The notes below the pieces were generated by a model. That model did no database searches. It saw only the letters and a program-made list of their open reading frames with translations, and was not told the origin of the DNA. Of a DNA stretch of 64,000 bases, positions 22,580-33,553 are shown piece by piece (within the stretch, counting starts at the first letter, position 1; each line of letters begins with the position of its first letter). The position numbers and the translations under genes are program-made. This DNA comes from Otatea glauca (taxonomy: Eukaryota > Streptophyta > Magnoliopsida > Poales > Poaceae), in the NCBI GenBank assembly GCA_036346275.1, contig CM070728.1:22654723-22718722 (forward strand). Direction: 5' to 3'.

Positions 22580-23330
22580 GCAGATTTTAAATTGCCACTC
22601 ATCAAGAGAGTCGCCGAGGCTTTTTCAGATCATTAGCTGATAAAAGAATGAGTTGTACACCATAGTCCGCGTTTTTATTCCAAACTTATCGAGGGGGTAC
22701 TATTTGCTGGTCAACTGCAAGCAAGTTTGCTTGCTATGTTGGTTCTTTTCTTTTTTTTTCTTTGGAGAAAATGCTTTCTACTATACGTTCTCTAATCTCT
22801 AGGAAGGTATCAGCAGAGTACAATGGATGAGCGAACAGAGACAAAAATGGAGTGCAGGTTCCTCTCGTCACATTTTCACTACGCAAGCAGGTTCCCCTTG
22901 TCACAATTTCTTTGGAGAAAGCGGAACAATCTTTCTTTATTATTGTAAGGAAGCTGCCATAGTTCTAGTTACAAAGTGCTCGTGCCTCATACACCAGGCC
23001 AACATAAAAAAAAACTACATTTCAGGAGTTCCTGTCACCATGCACATTTCTCGAAAGTCATGGCAAATAGAAAAATCTAAAAGCAGGATAAGGAAGTCAA
23101 GTTACAAAAATGGCTCAAAACTATCCTCGTGGCTAAATTTTTAGAGTAGAAGCAGGAAGAATAGACGTACATGACGCTGACTATACGCTATTAATTTGGT
23201 TTTAGTGCCTAATTAATCATCCTTCTGAAGCGTACCAGCGGTGTACCACTACCAATTGCCAACCCATGGCTATTAATTTGTCGGAACTTCGGGTCATACA
23301 GATTAATAGCTGTAGGATCGAAATATACTA
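22580..23330. repeat. Duplicated block B, part 1
   Basis: Diverged copy of block A (about 3,440-4,480), same orientation. Continues at 26,110-26,217 and 41,053-41,245. The 22,827-23,144 open frame lies in it and has no recognisable domain. Confidence 0.72.
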
Positions 23331-23448
23331 ATCTAGCAATCAGAGGTGGTGAATGATTGCGTGGAAGCTAAAATAAAATTTTTATGATTTTTGAAACACC
23401 TTAAACAAACTCAGATCGTTTAATTTGTATTCAATAGAAACCTTATTG

Positions 23449-23835
23449 CGCCGGACCAAACTTTTACTTGTACGTCGGACCAAACTTCGTGCCAGACCAA
23501 ATTTTCATATGTATGACGGACCAAACTTCGCTTCGGACAGAGAGTTTTGCATGTATGACGGACCAAATTTCTACTGTAGCAAAACCAAATCAATTCACGC
23601 CGGACCAAACGAGACAGACTGATATATGTTCACTAAAACTAAGATTTCTAAAGCTCTAACCGTTAGATTGATATAAAATTTTAACTGTAGAAACTATATT
23701 CAATTCTGAAGCTAACACAAAAAGAATTAACTCAATCGGACATATGGATCTAGAGTTATATTCTTTGAAAGACGGCCGAAACAAAAACGATCTAACAACG
23801 ACAGACCAAATTCAAACTAGCGACGGACCAAACTC
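23449..23835. repeat. CGGACCAAA direct-repeat cluster
   Basis: About eight copies of c(g/a)gaccaaa at irregular spacing (six within 23,449-23,610, two near 23,800-23,830), several preceded by atgtatga. Also in this area, 23,660-23,770 and 23,865-23,960 are two diverged copies of one segment (attgatataaaattttaac versus attagtgagaaattttaac, then gaaacta.attcaatt). Confidence 0.7.
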
Positions 23836-24270
23836 AAACAATGAGATTAACCGAAGATCCCAACGTTGGATTAGTGAGAAATTTTAACTAAAGAAACTAG
23901 ATTCAATTATGAATCTAACCCAACAAGAATCAACTCGATAGAACCTACGGATCTTAAGATATTACCTTCGCAAGATGACTGAATTAAATAATGACGAGGA
24001 TTGATTTTCAGAAACAAACTCCACCACGAACCAAAACCTTAGGCGATCGATCAACTATGCTCTTGATTTTTTTTCCTTACGTGGTCTTCCAGATACCTCA
24101 CCAGGAGCAAACAAAATCCCCGTAATGCACAGCTGCCAAGAGCAAAACGAAAATCGCTAGACGCTGAAGATGCAGGAAGGATTTTTATTTTTGATATGGT
24201 TACAGCACTCAAACAAAAGAGTACAAACCCTAAAACCTCAGCGTTTAAAATAAACAGGAGACACCTCCCC

Positions 24271-24280
24271 CTATTTATAC
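24271..24280 (-). promoter_or_regulatory. TATA-like site, minus strand
   Basis: GTATAAATAG on the minus strand, followed downstream by a leader-like sequence and poly-T/A stretches to about 24,050. It resembles the U3-R part of an LTR but no LTR ends were found. Confidence 0.35.
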
Positions 24281-24904
24281 TGAGCAAACATAAAGAGATT
24301 GAATACAACTCCACTTCCAACATGGAAAGAGTTTGTATACATCTCAACCTGACCCAACATGGCCAAAAACAACTCTTGCACGCATATACAACCCACATGC
24401 TATAAATACGTGATTAACTAGCCTTCATGTGCACCGTTCTCTAGCCCGAACGTCCCGCATGACATCCTTGACCACTAGGACCTCAGTTCCTCCCTGAACC
24501 TAGTCCCGAACCTCAGTTCCTCCATAAACCTAGTTTCAGTCCCATCATCGACCACGTTTGCCCTCAAGCAACACATGCACATGAATAAACAAGAAACAAT
24601 TTCGAGCACAAGTCCACGACTTGACTCAACATCAGTCTATGCAACCACTCACACGAGCGCATTGCATCAAGCAAAACTATTACCATGCTATCACAAGCAT
24701 ATCAAGTAAACATCTGAAACAGCACATGCCAAAACACAACACATACCATGAGCACAACCACTTTGCAATGCCAATTTCATTACTAAATCAATTTTTTAGC
24801 ACATAATTTCACAATAGCAATATAGTATAGGGAGTAGCTAGTCTAAGCTATACCATTAGAATGCATTTCCAATAGTATAACAGATTTATGTAGTAGTATG
24901 ATAT

Positions 24905-25200
24905 TTCAGTTGCATCTAAGTTTCATGGAAGGTTCGGGTTTCGATTTCGATGTTTCAAGTAGGTTTTAGTTCATTTCGAGAAAAGTTTCAAAAAGGTTTC
25001 AGGTTTCGAGTTTGAAGTTTCAAGCATGTTTCAACGTGTTTCGTGGAAAATTTCAAAAACGTTTCAATGCTTTTCAAGTAGGTTCAAAAAGGTTTAAAGT
25101 AAATTTCATAAAAATTATAATTTTCAAGAATTCAGAATGTTTCAAGGAAGTTTCAATCACTTATCTTTGTTTACGCAAGTTCACATGGTTTCAGCAAAGT
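24905..25200. repeat. Degenerate GTTTCAA/GTTTCGA repeat
   Basis: Short words such as gtttcaag, gtttcgag and aaaggtttca recur every 10-20 bases. A similar family occurs at 50,480-50,955. Confidence 0.55.
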
Positions 25201-25336
25201 TTTGAAAGAAATTTTTTAAAAAAAAATCAGAAGGAAAAAGGTGAAATTCCAACGAGAATCAGGGTTCAGGTAGGTTTCATGGAAGTTAAAAAAAAAGTGA
25301 GTTGCACAGAATTCCAGGCAAGCTAGAGCCCTCAGA

Positions 25337-25412
25337 TTCTTCTAGAATTGTCTAGAACCTTCCAAAGCCCAAACCATCTGAACCCAATTTTTGGAACCTT
25401 CTAGAAGCTTCC
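25337..25412 (+). promoter_or_regulatory. Heat-shock-element-like cluster
   Basis: 25,393-25,412 reads GGAACCTTCTAGAAGCTTCC, four perfect alternating 5-bp units of the heat-shock element (nGAAn nTTCn nGAAn nTTCn). A second, weaker group (ttcttctagaattgtctag, 25,337-25,355) stands just upstream. A TATA box follows about 230 bases later on the plus strand. Factor binding is inferred from the motif alone. Confidence 0.5.
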
Positions 25413-25643
25413 CAACTCAGAGGCAGCACATAGATTAGAGCCAATCCACAGAAATCGAATTAAGAGTCAAGAAGATAAGGAAAGAATTAGAGCACCAAAT
25501 CGATCAAGAAATCAATAGCATCATGTTTCGATCATGGCAAAACTAAGATAAAATCATGGATGAAACCAAGGGAGGAGAAGAACACAGGTAAGAGCCGATA
25601 GTAGTATGCGGATGAACACAACGAGGCGAACCAACCTTGAAGC

Positions 25644-25654
25644 AGTATAAATAG
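25644..25654 (+). promoter_or_regulatory. TATA box with leader
   Basis: gtataaatagg, then a C/A-rich leader with cacacatacacccattcac. The first ATG after it (25,749) opens only 18 codons, so no protein gene is supported; this may be a transposon promoter. Confidence 0.45.
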
Positions 25655-26109
25655 GGCTCACCAATGCACACCTTCGCCACAAGCCATTCTCATGCATCTC
25701 ACACATACACCCATTCACAAAAGAGGAGAAGCTTTGCTCAGCTCTTGGATGGCAGAGGGGAGAGAGAGATGGAAGAAGACGAGGGATTTGGGGATTTCTT
25801 ACTAGAGCCCATCAAGTAGCAATCGGGGGTAAAATTGACATCCCCATACTGCAGGGAGGAGGGCTACGACCAACGACGGCGAGAACAGCAGCTGCGACAA
25901 TGATTTGAGACAGCGATAGCAAGATGCTGAGCATGCTCGAGGGAAGAAGGGAGAGAGAAGACGGAGGCACTGGAGGTTGTGATGCAGCAACAACGCGGAT
26001 GAGGAGTTGGATGAGAGAGAAACAGAGTGGAGCAGCCATGGAGGAGAGGAAGGAAGCAGTGCATAGGAGAAGAAATGGAGGAAAGAGAGGTGGTGATCCA
26101 ATGTGAGAT

Positions 26110-26217
26110 GCTATCCCGTTGGATTGCGAGCCAACGCTACAACATTTGTTAGTTTTTCTCTACAGTTCAACGGCACCTATGGGGAAAAGTATACTGATAA
26201 AACATAAACTGAGGCTA
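26110..26217. repeat. Duplicated block B, part 2
   Basis: Matches block A at about 4,481-4,575 (landmarks ggcacct and tactga..aaaac.taaa). It ends with ...gaggcta exactly where the Helitron starts. Confidence 0.7.
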
Positions 26218-26228
26218 TCGTATACTTC

Positions 26229-26238
26229 CGTATATAAA
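26229..26238 (+). promoter_or_regulatory. TATA box near the Helitron 5' end
   Basis: cgtatataaagc, 11-20 bases from the Helitron start, then GC-rich sequence. It is a plausible promoter for the Rep/helicase transcript. Confidence 0.45.
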
Positions 26239-26437
26239 GCTTGGAGTTTTCCCCGTCGCTCGCGCCGTCCACGTCGCCTTCGTCGTGTCGTGGACGCGCC
26301 GTGCGCCGCCGCATCGCCCGCGTGAACAGGAAAGCGAGGCTCTGTACGTACGGCCGGCTTCGCCTTCGCCCACGTCGCCCGCTTGATTCGCGGTCGTGCC
26401 AAGCTCACTTGTTTCGTCGCCGTCGTCTTGCGTGCGC

Positions 26438-26545
26438 GGGGTTGTGGCGCAGTGGTAGCTTGTCTCGATTGCGCCCAGGCGTCCCGCGTTCGATTCCCCG
26501 GCCCGCTCGTGGAGAGCACCTCTTGGTCGCGCCGGTGTTTTTTTG
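26438..26545 (+). repeat. tRNA-derived pol III-like sequence
   Basis: An A box (tggcgcagtgg, 26,445-26,455) and a B box (gttcgattc, 26,488-26,496) at tRNA-like spacing, then a T run (26,538-26,544) like a pol III terminator. The D and T stems do not pair well, so it is a degenerate tRNA (Gly-like in wording) or the head of a SINE rather than a working tRNA. Confidence 0.4.
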
Positions 26546-26909
26546 GCTGCCGAGTGCTGTACGGTTCGATCGTTCGCTGGTTGCCTTACCGCGCTCGATC
26601 CCCTTCCTTTTTAGTCTGCGGCGACCCGCATCGCTTCTTCTCGCCGGTCATCGTCCGTACCGTTTCTCCTCGAGGTCATCTCGCGTGGCGTGCTCGCTGT
26701 GTCTCGTGCTGCGTGCGTAAGAGACACCGTCGATTTCTCAGGCGTCCCGTGGTACGGCGCGGTCGCCATTGGTGGGTTCCTGTTATCTCCGTCGCCGACT
26801 TCGCCGCGAAAAGGCACCGATGCGCTCGAGGTTAGTTATCCTTCGCTCCTCTTGCTCGTTTCGCTTCTTTTTTCCCGGTCTGCTTTTCGTGCTTCGTCTG
26901 TTCCGCCGC

Positions 26910-27036
26910 ATGCGGATGAGCGAGCTTCACATGGATGCAGCCGCCTCCGCCCGGGCTCGCCGCGAGGCCATACGGCGTGGGAAACGTCCGGTTACTCCCT
27001 TGGACAGCTCATCCTGCGGAGCCGTCACCAACACAG
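26910..27036 (+). CDS. Candidate first exon of the Helitron Rep/helicase
   Basis: Begins MRMSELHMDAAASARARR and ends at a good donor (acacag|gttgat). The basic Ala/Arg-rich text is typical of the N terminus of plant Helitron proteins. Its phase does not join cleanly to the exon at 28,781, so another exon or a frameshift is needed. Confidence 0.4.
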
Positions 27037-27202
27037 GTTGATTACTACGCCATACTTCCGTAGACGTTGCTTGCTTATTGATTTCTAGAATTATTCGCAG
27101 CCGTTTGTGCTTCTTGTTGCTGCGATTCATCTTGTGTTATTGGAAGTGCGAAAGTTTCGTTGATGCACTTTAATTTCAATGGCATATTAGTAGATTTTTC
27201 CC

Positions 27203-27472
27203 ATATGTCCAGCTCCCGGTTAGTCTAAAGTGTAGGCATCAATCAGGAAACTTGATAGTCTAAAAGAAAAGGCTTAAGAAAGCTGATAAGAAAAGGGTTA
27301 AGAAACCTGGTGGCAACTCCTACAATCGTGCTGAAGAATATGTCCAGCTCCCGGTTAGTCTAAAGTGTAGGCATCAATCAGGAAACTTGATAGTCTAAAA
27401 GAAAAGGCTTAAGAAAGCTGATAAGAAAAGGGTTAAGAAACCTGGTGGCAACTCCTAGAATCGTGCTGAAGA
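27203..27472. repeat. 135-bp tandem duplication
   Basis: Two nearly identical copies, starting at 27,203 and 27,338 (atatgtccagctcccggtt). They lie in the long intron of the Rep/helicase gene. One difference was seen (ctacaatcg versus ctagaatcg). Confidence 0.9.
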
Positions 27473-27690
27473 ACGAATATAGTTGAGACATTCAAATATA
27501 GTGTTCTGAAATTGTGTTGTAGGGAAAATGAGAATTAAAATCGCTGAGATATTGCCGTCCTCACGAGAATTAAACTGAAGAACGAATATAGTTGAGACAT
27601 TCAAATATAGTGTTCTGAAATTGTGTTGTAGGGAAAATGAGAATTAAAATCGCTGAGATATTGCCGTCCTCACGGGAATTAAGTGACTAG
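27471..27690. repeat. 109-bp tandem duplication
   Basis: Two almost identical copies, starting at 27,471 and 27,580 (gaacgaatatagttgagac). It directly follows the 135-bp pair. Confidence 0.9.
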
Positions 27691-27705
27691 CCAATTTTGA
27701 TTTAT

Positions 27706-28167
27706 TCCAATACTGTTGTTTTGCATATATAGTTTGTTTCAGTGAAAACATATGAAAAATTGTGCTTCAACGCTTAATCAGCACGTCTAATATAGAGTCA
27801 TAGGCTAATAGCTCAGGTTCTTGTTTGGTCAACAAATGATCAGTCAAGGATTACATTTAATATTTTAGAGCTTGAAAAACAAAAAATATCCTACATGGAA
27901 AGTTGAAGCACCACATAGTCCATTAATCCTAAAGGGTCCAATAGTGTTGTTTTGCATATATAGTTTGTTTCAGTGAAAACATATGGAAAATTTTGCTTCA
28001 ACGCTTAATCAGCACGTCTAATATAGAGTCATGGGCTAATAGCTCAGGTTCTTGTTTGGTCAAGAATTTATCAGTCAAGGATCACATTTAATATTTTAGA
28101 GCTTGAAAAACAAAAATTATCCTACATGGAAAGTTGAATCACCACATAGTCCATTAATCCTAAAGGG
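27706..28167. repeat. 232-bp tandem duplication
   Basis: Copies start at 27,706 and 27,938 (tccaata.tgttgttttgc) and carry several point differences, so this pair is older than the two before it. Confidence 0.88.
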
Positions 28168-28363
28168 TGATTTGCCTATTCCAATGCCATTACTGGAGAC
28201 CTGCCAGTTTTTGACCGGCTTCGTGATTTAAATAAACACCTAACTATTCAGAACCCGTTCAGAGCTGCCTATAATATGCTATTACCGAATATGGTCTGTA
28301 TGATTCATTCTGCCTATGCGTGATTTACTTATTGATATCTAAAATTGCTCTATCGTTAATGGA

Positions 28364-28512
28364 ACGCAGCCGTTAATGCTTTTTGCTACTGCGATTCATC
28401 TTACCTGTTAGTGCTGGAACGCAGCCGTTAATGCTTTTTGCTGCTGCGATCCATCTTACCTGTTAGTGGAGCGCAGCCGTTTGTGCTTCTTGCTGCTGCG
28501 ACTCATCTTGTC
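28364..28512. repeat. About 50-bp repeat, three tandem copies
   Basis: Each unit reads cgcagccgtt(a/t)(a/g)tgctt then ttgctgctgcga and catctt. A fourth, distant copy is at 27,098-27,140. Confidence 0.8.
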
Positions 28513-28780
28513 TGTTCTACTCTTTTCATTTCGTGTTCTTACGTTTGTCATCGCTGTTTTTGTTTCTAGATTATCCTTCTTTGCCTTTCACTCCGGCTTG
28601 CCGCTATCACGTGCATTGTCTCCCGAGTCTGCTCATTCGTGCTCGAGGATTCACAGCGCGTGCCATCGCCGGTCACCGTCCGCTCGTGAGCTTTCCATCG
28701 CTATTTGCCTGTTTTCTTTACCACTTGCGTCATCGTTATCGTTTGTGTTGTTTATTGTCGTCTTTTCTATCTTTGCGCAG

Positions 28781-31700
28781 GAACAATCTCGTCCGTTTGT
28801 TCATGCGCGATGCGCAGAGAATAGGAGAAGGAGGAGACTGGCGAACTCCCGTCGCCATACCGCTCGGACCCGTCGCGCTACCGGTGTTCATCCTCTTTCA
28901 CCTGCTGCACCATCTCTTCTGCCAGTTGCTGAACCGACTCATGCGCTTTCCGAAGAATATATTTCGTTCCTAAAAGGTTTGTTTGCTTACCCTCTCTTTT
29001 AGCCTTCTGCTCTTTATTACGTTGTTTTATGTGTGTATGCGCCATCTTTTGCGAGCCCTCTTGTTGCAGCTACCTATAGCGATCGATCGTACTACGGTGG
29101 TCCAGACTATCAATGCAACAGATGTTCCGCTGTGTTCTGGTTCCAGGAGAGATCGCGATCTAGAAGTTCTCCTAGGCAGCAGCGAATTGTTTATAATACA
29201 TGTTGTCGAGGTGGTAAAGTGTCTCTTCCGCCTCATAAAGAGTTCCCATCGCCTTTGCGAGAACTCATTGGTTTTAACAAAGGAAGTGAATCCAATGCGT
29301 TCATGCAGCTTGATTCACAAGATAACTCTTTGTTTGCTTTTACCTCTTTGGGTGTCGACATCGACACTAGTGTCAACATCGTGGAGGACCTTATGTTTTC
29401 CGTATCAATGGCGTTGTTCATCACCGGATTGCTTCTCTCCTTCCACGCCTAAACCAAAGGCCTACATATGCTCACTTTCACGCTTATGACACTTCCCATG
29501 AACTATCCAATAGACTATCTATATTTCACGGAGAGGATACTGGCCCGCATCAGCCAGTCCCGCATATTGTTCAGCGTTTAATTGCTATGCTTGACTTTTA
29601 CAATCCTCTTGTTCAAAAATTCAGAATGGCACGGGATCGATTGCACTCTCCAGAGAGCCCAAATATCTGTATTCGCCTTATTGGTTCGTCTAACAGCCAT
29701 GACAGTCGATATTCTTTGCCCACGGCCCCAGAATTGGCCGCTCTGCTCATGGGCGGCGTGTCTGAGGAGAGCAGTAAATTTGACGTTATTGTCGAGACTC
29801 ACGCTGCTGAACTGAAACAAATTTCATCTCTTAATCCCGCTTTAATGTCTCTCCAGTATCCACTGTTATTTCCATATGGTGAGAAAGGTTTTCACCTAGG
29901 TATTAAATATAGGGACATTGACGATATTCCACCATCCGGTAGAGATCACGTTTCTATGCTTGAATATTACTGTTATGAATGTCATTATCGAAGAGCGGAA
30001 CCAAATCCTTATACATGTTATGGTCGCCTCTCTGATCAAATAAAAGTTAACTGTTATTCCTGTATTGAGGCAAACCGCCTTTCATTTCATTTTTTCAATC
30101 AAGATGTTCTACGTTCGAGACATATCAAGGCATTTCGATGCACTTGGCGGGTACATCGAGAGGAAAAACGTTGATACGGGTTTTGCTTCCTTCTAGCTTC
30201 ATCGGTGGTCCTCGATATAATATCTTGAATTATCGAGGATGCTATGGCTATTTGCCGTGAATACGGCGCCCCGATCTCTTCCATACCTTCACATGCAACT
30301 CAAAATGGCGAAATTGTCGATGCATTGAGATATGAGCTGGTCAAAGATATCCCGATCGTTCGATATCGTCACACGTGTTTTCCATATGAAGATTGATGAG
30401 TATATTTCGACATAAAAATTGGTCGCGCTTTTGTCCCTATCCGTGCGGTATCTTTCCTACTCAATCCAAACATATATATTACCTGTGTTTATTTTACTAC
30501 ATCCCGCTCGCTCCAGATTTCTCACGATGCTTGGTCTTCTCTTACGCATATCCTATACACTATTGAATTCCAAAAAGAGGCCTTCCCCATGTTCACACTC
30601 TTACGTGGCTTCTTGATCGTACTAGAGATCCAACCCCTGCATTCATAGATACACCGATGCATGCGAGAGATACGCGATTCTTGCCATCGGCTTGGTTATG
30701 CTCTCGTCAAAGATTTCATGATGCACGGTCCGTGCGGAGATCTCAATAAAAATTGCCCATGTATGAAGAATGGTGCCTGTTCGAAGCGGTACCCAAAATC
30801 TTTTAGGGCAGAAACGATGATCGATGAGGATGGATTCCCAATTTATCGTCGTCGTGATAATGGTCGCTTCATAATAAAAAATGGTGTGAGACTGGATAAT
30901 AGATCAGTTGTACCATACAATATGCTTCTTCTAAAGAAATATCAAGCACACATAAATGTGGAATGGTGTAACAAAACAAACCTCGTTAAGTACTTATTCA
31001 AATACCTGACTAAAGGACAGGATCGAGCAAAGATGTCCTTCCACTGCACTAACCAACAGCCAGAACAGTCTAACAATCCTCAGGATTCTGGTGTAGATGA
31101 GATCTCTGACTATATTACATGCAGGTATTCTCTTCAATATTGTTACTTGTTTTTCCAATCCTTCCAGCTGTGATTTACTCCTTTCCTGCTTGATTCTAAC
31201 GGATACAGCATGCGCGCTACAGGTACTTGTCTTCCTGCGAAGCAGTTTGGCGATTATTTAGTTTTGAGCTACACGGCCGCATGCCCTCTGTTGAGCGGCT
31301 CTCGGTTCATATGCCTGGCATGAACAAAGTGATATACCCCGAAAACTCAGGTCTGGAAAGCCTTGTTGCTGACCCAAAATCGTACAGAACTACCTTGACA
31401 GAATGGTTTGTTGCTAACCAGCGTTCCGTAGAGGCCAGGTCTTTCTCCTATTGTCACTTTGCGTCCAAATGGAAATGGGACAATAATGACAGAAAATGGG
31501 CGAAGAGAAAGCGCTCCAGTTCGAAAATTGGCCGTATATACAATGTCCATCCAAGCACCGGAGAGTTTTTTTATCTCCGAATTCTTTTAATGATCGTTCA
31601 TGGCGCGCAAAGCTACGATGATATCAAAACTTTTGAAGGCGTGTGCTATCCTACTTTCAAGGACGCTTGCCGGGCTCGTGGTTTAGTAGGTGATGACACG

Positions 31701-33553
31701 GAATGGTTCCTTCTTTTTGATGAGGCAGTTCTTTGGGCTACTGCACAACAGCTTAGACATCTCTTTATGGTCATTCTTTCCTTCTCAAGTGTTGGTAATC
31801 CTCAGTCCTTATTTGATAAATATTGGCGCTTTATGACTGATGATATAGCATATAAATTGCTGCAGGCCTTACAAAATCAATCGTATTCAATACCTCATAG
31901 CTATTTACAAGTGCAGCTTATGAATGAGCTTTCTGCTGCGTTCTCGAAGAATGGGCTCAGCTTTGCTTCTTACAATATAACAATTGACGTCCCCTACGGC
32001 GATACAGGTATCGCTAACAGACTTATTGCGGAAGAGCTATCTTATGATATAAATGCTTTGGATTCACACGCTGCTACTTTACGTGCAAGATTGAGCGATG
32101 AACAACGCCTTATATATGAAAGGATTATGTTATGTGTGACTCACTAAACACCTGGTTTTTTTTTGTGTCTGGCCATGGTGGTACTGGAAAAACATATCTT
32201 TGGAATGCTATTATAGCCGCTCTCAGGTCTACGTCAAACATTGTTCTCGCGGTTGCCTCTTCTGGAGTTGCTTCGCTTTTACTCCCAAATGGTCGTACAG
32301 CTCATTCTCGTTTTCGCATTCCTCTACATGTTAATGACAAGAGCTTGTGTATTGTAGCCCACGGAACAATGCTTGCTGAGCTCTTGTGCAAAACATGCTT
32401 AATTCTTTGGGATGAGGCGCCTATGACACACAGATTTTGCTTTGAGGCTGTAGATAGAACATTGCGAGATATTATGTCTACTGAAAACTTTGATCATATC
32501 AATGTACCTTTCGGTGGAAAAACTCTTATCCTTGGAGGAGACTTCCGGCAGATTCTTCCTGTCATTGAAGGTGGCACCAAAAAAGAAATTATAGAAGCTT
32601 CACTTGTCAGCTCCCCGCTTTGGCGCCGCATTGAAGTCTTAAAGTTAATTGTTAATATGAGGCTTCGTGATCCTATGCTTTCGCCTGAACGCCATCAAGA
32701 TCTATCTGCGTTTGCTCAGTGGGTGCTGAATGTTGGAAATGGTCGTGTGGCTTCAGTAAGGAAAACTGTGGACAGAGATGCAGCTTGGATAACTATCCCT
32801 CATGACCTTTTATTAATGCCAACTGAGGACAACATAGGTGCGCTTATTGATTTCATTTATGATTCATTCAGTGCAAACTATCATGATCCAACCTACTTAG
32901 CACAGCGTGCAATTGTGTGTCCAACAAATGTTATCGCTGACGCTATCAACAGAGCAGTCTTCGAAAAGGTTCCTGGTCATCGTAAAGAGTATCTCAGCTT
33001 TGATTCCATATCGCACTCGGATGTCCACATTGCCGATGTTGAGCTTTTATACCCGCCTGAGTTCTTAAATTCTATTATCATCAATAATTTCCCACATCAT
33101 AGCATTGCTCTCAAGATAAGCACACCAGTCATGCTATTAAGAAATATCAATCAATCAATGGGTCTTTGCAATGGAACGCGGCTTCTCATTACGAGACTCG
33201 GTGATCGGGTTCTCGAAGGCCGCATCCTTACTGGAACTAATATTTCTCAATCTGTCTGCATACCTAAAATTGTGTTGAATGCAACAAGCCCTCACTGGCC
33301 ATTTACTTTGCAGCGTCAGCAGTTTCCCATTAAATTATCGTATGCAATGACTATTAACAAAAGCCAAGGGCAAACTTTAGCCAGAGTAGGAGTATATCTG
33401 CGCAGCCCCGTTTTCTCACATGGTCAGCTATATGTTGCAATATCACGCGTCACATCGCGTTCAGGCCTGAAAATACTTATTGAAGATGAAGATGGTCTTG
33501 CCTGCTCTGAAACAAAGAATATAGTGTACCAAGATATATTAGCTTGCATTTAG
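28781..33553 (+). pseudogene. Helitron Rep/PIF1-helicase protein
   Basis: Drives rolling-circle transposition. Exon 28,781-28,976 joins in phase to 29,070, giving SYYGGPDYQCNRCSAVFWFQ and the N-terminal Helitron domain. A frameshift near 29,375-29,383 switches to the frame reading GGPYVFRINGVVHHRIASLL on to LMSLQYPLLFPYGEKGF. The HUH motif reads GLPHVHTLTWLLD (about 30,575); the two-tyrosine Rep motif reads LVKYLFKYLTKG (about 31,000). Intron 31,125-31,222 is canonical and in phase (DYITCR-YLSSCEAVW). The helicase has GHGGTGKT (Walker A), LWDEAPM (Walker B), GGDFRQILPV and INKSQGQTL, and ends at 33,553. Further frameshifts lie near 30,250 and 32,130. Apart from these breaks, all key motifs are present. 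Confidence 0.9.

Larger units (their letters stand above)
23331..26109. other. Insertion of unknown class within block B
   Basis: About 2.8 kb absent from block A at the matching point (near 4,480). It starts around tgtaggatcgaaata (23,311), similar to the start of some plant LTRs, but no second LTR, TIR or clear target duplication was found. It contains, in order, a CGGACCAAA repeat cluster, an internal duplication, a minus-strand TATA region, a GTTTCAA-rich stretch, a heat-shock-element-like block and a plus-strand TATA box with a short leader. No convincing protein is encoded. Confidence 0.45.

Noticed and set aside
26438..26512. Functional tRNA gene
   Set aside because: A and B boxes are present but the D and T stems do not pair; kept only as a tRNA-derived sequence.
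26241..26835. Long GC-rich open frames (159 and 150 residues) at the Helitron start
   Set aside because: Overlapping frames on both strands, Arg/Ser-rich, no domain; they follow from GC composition.
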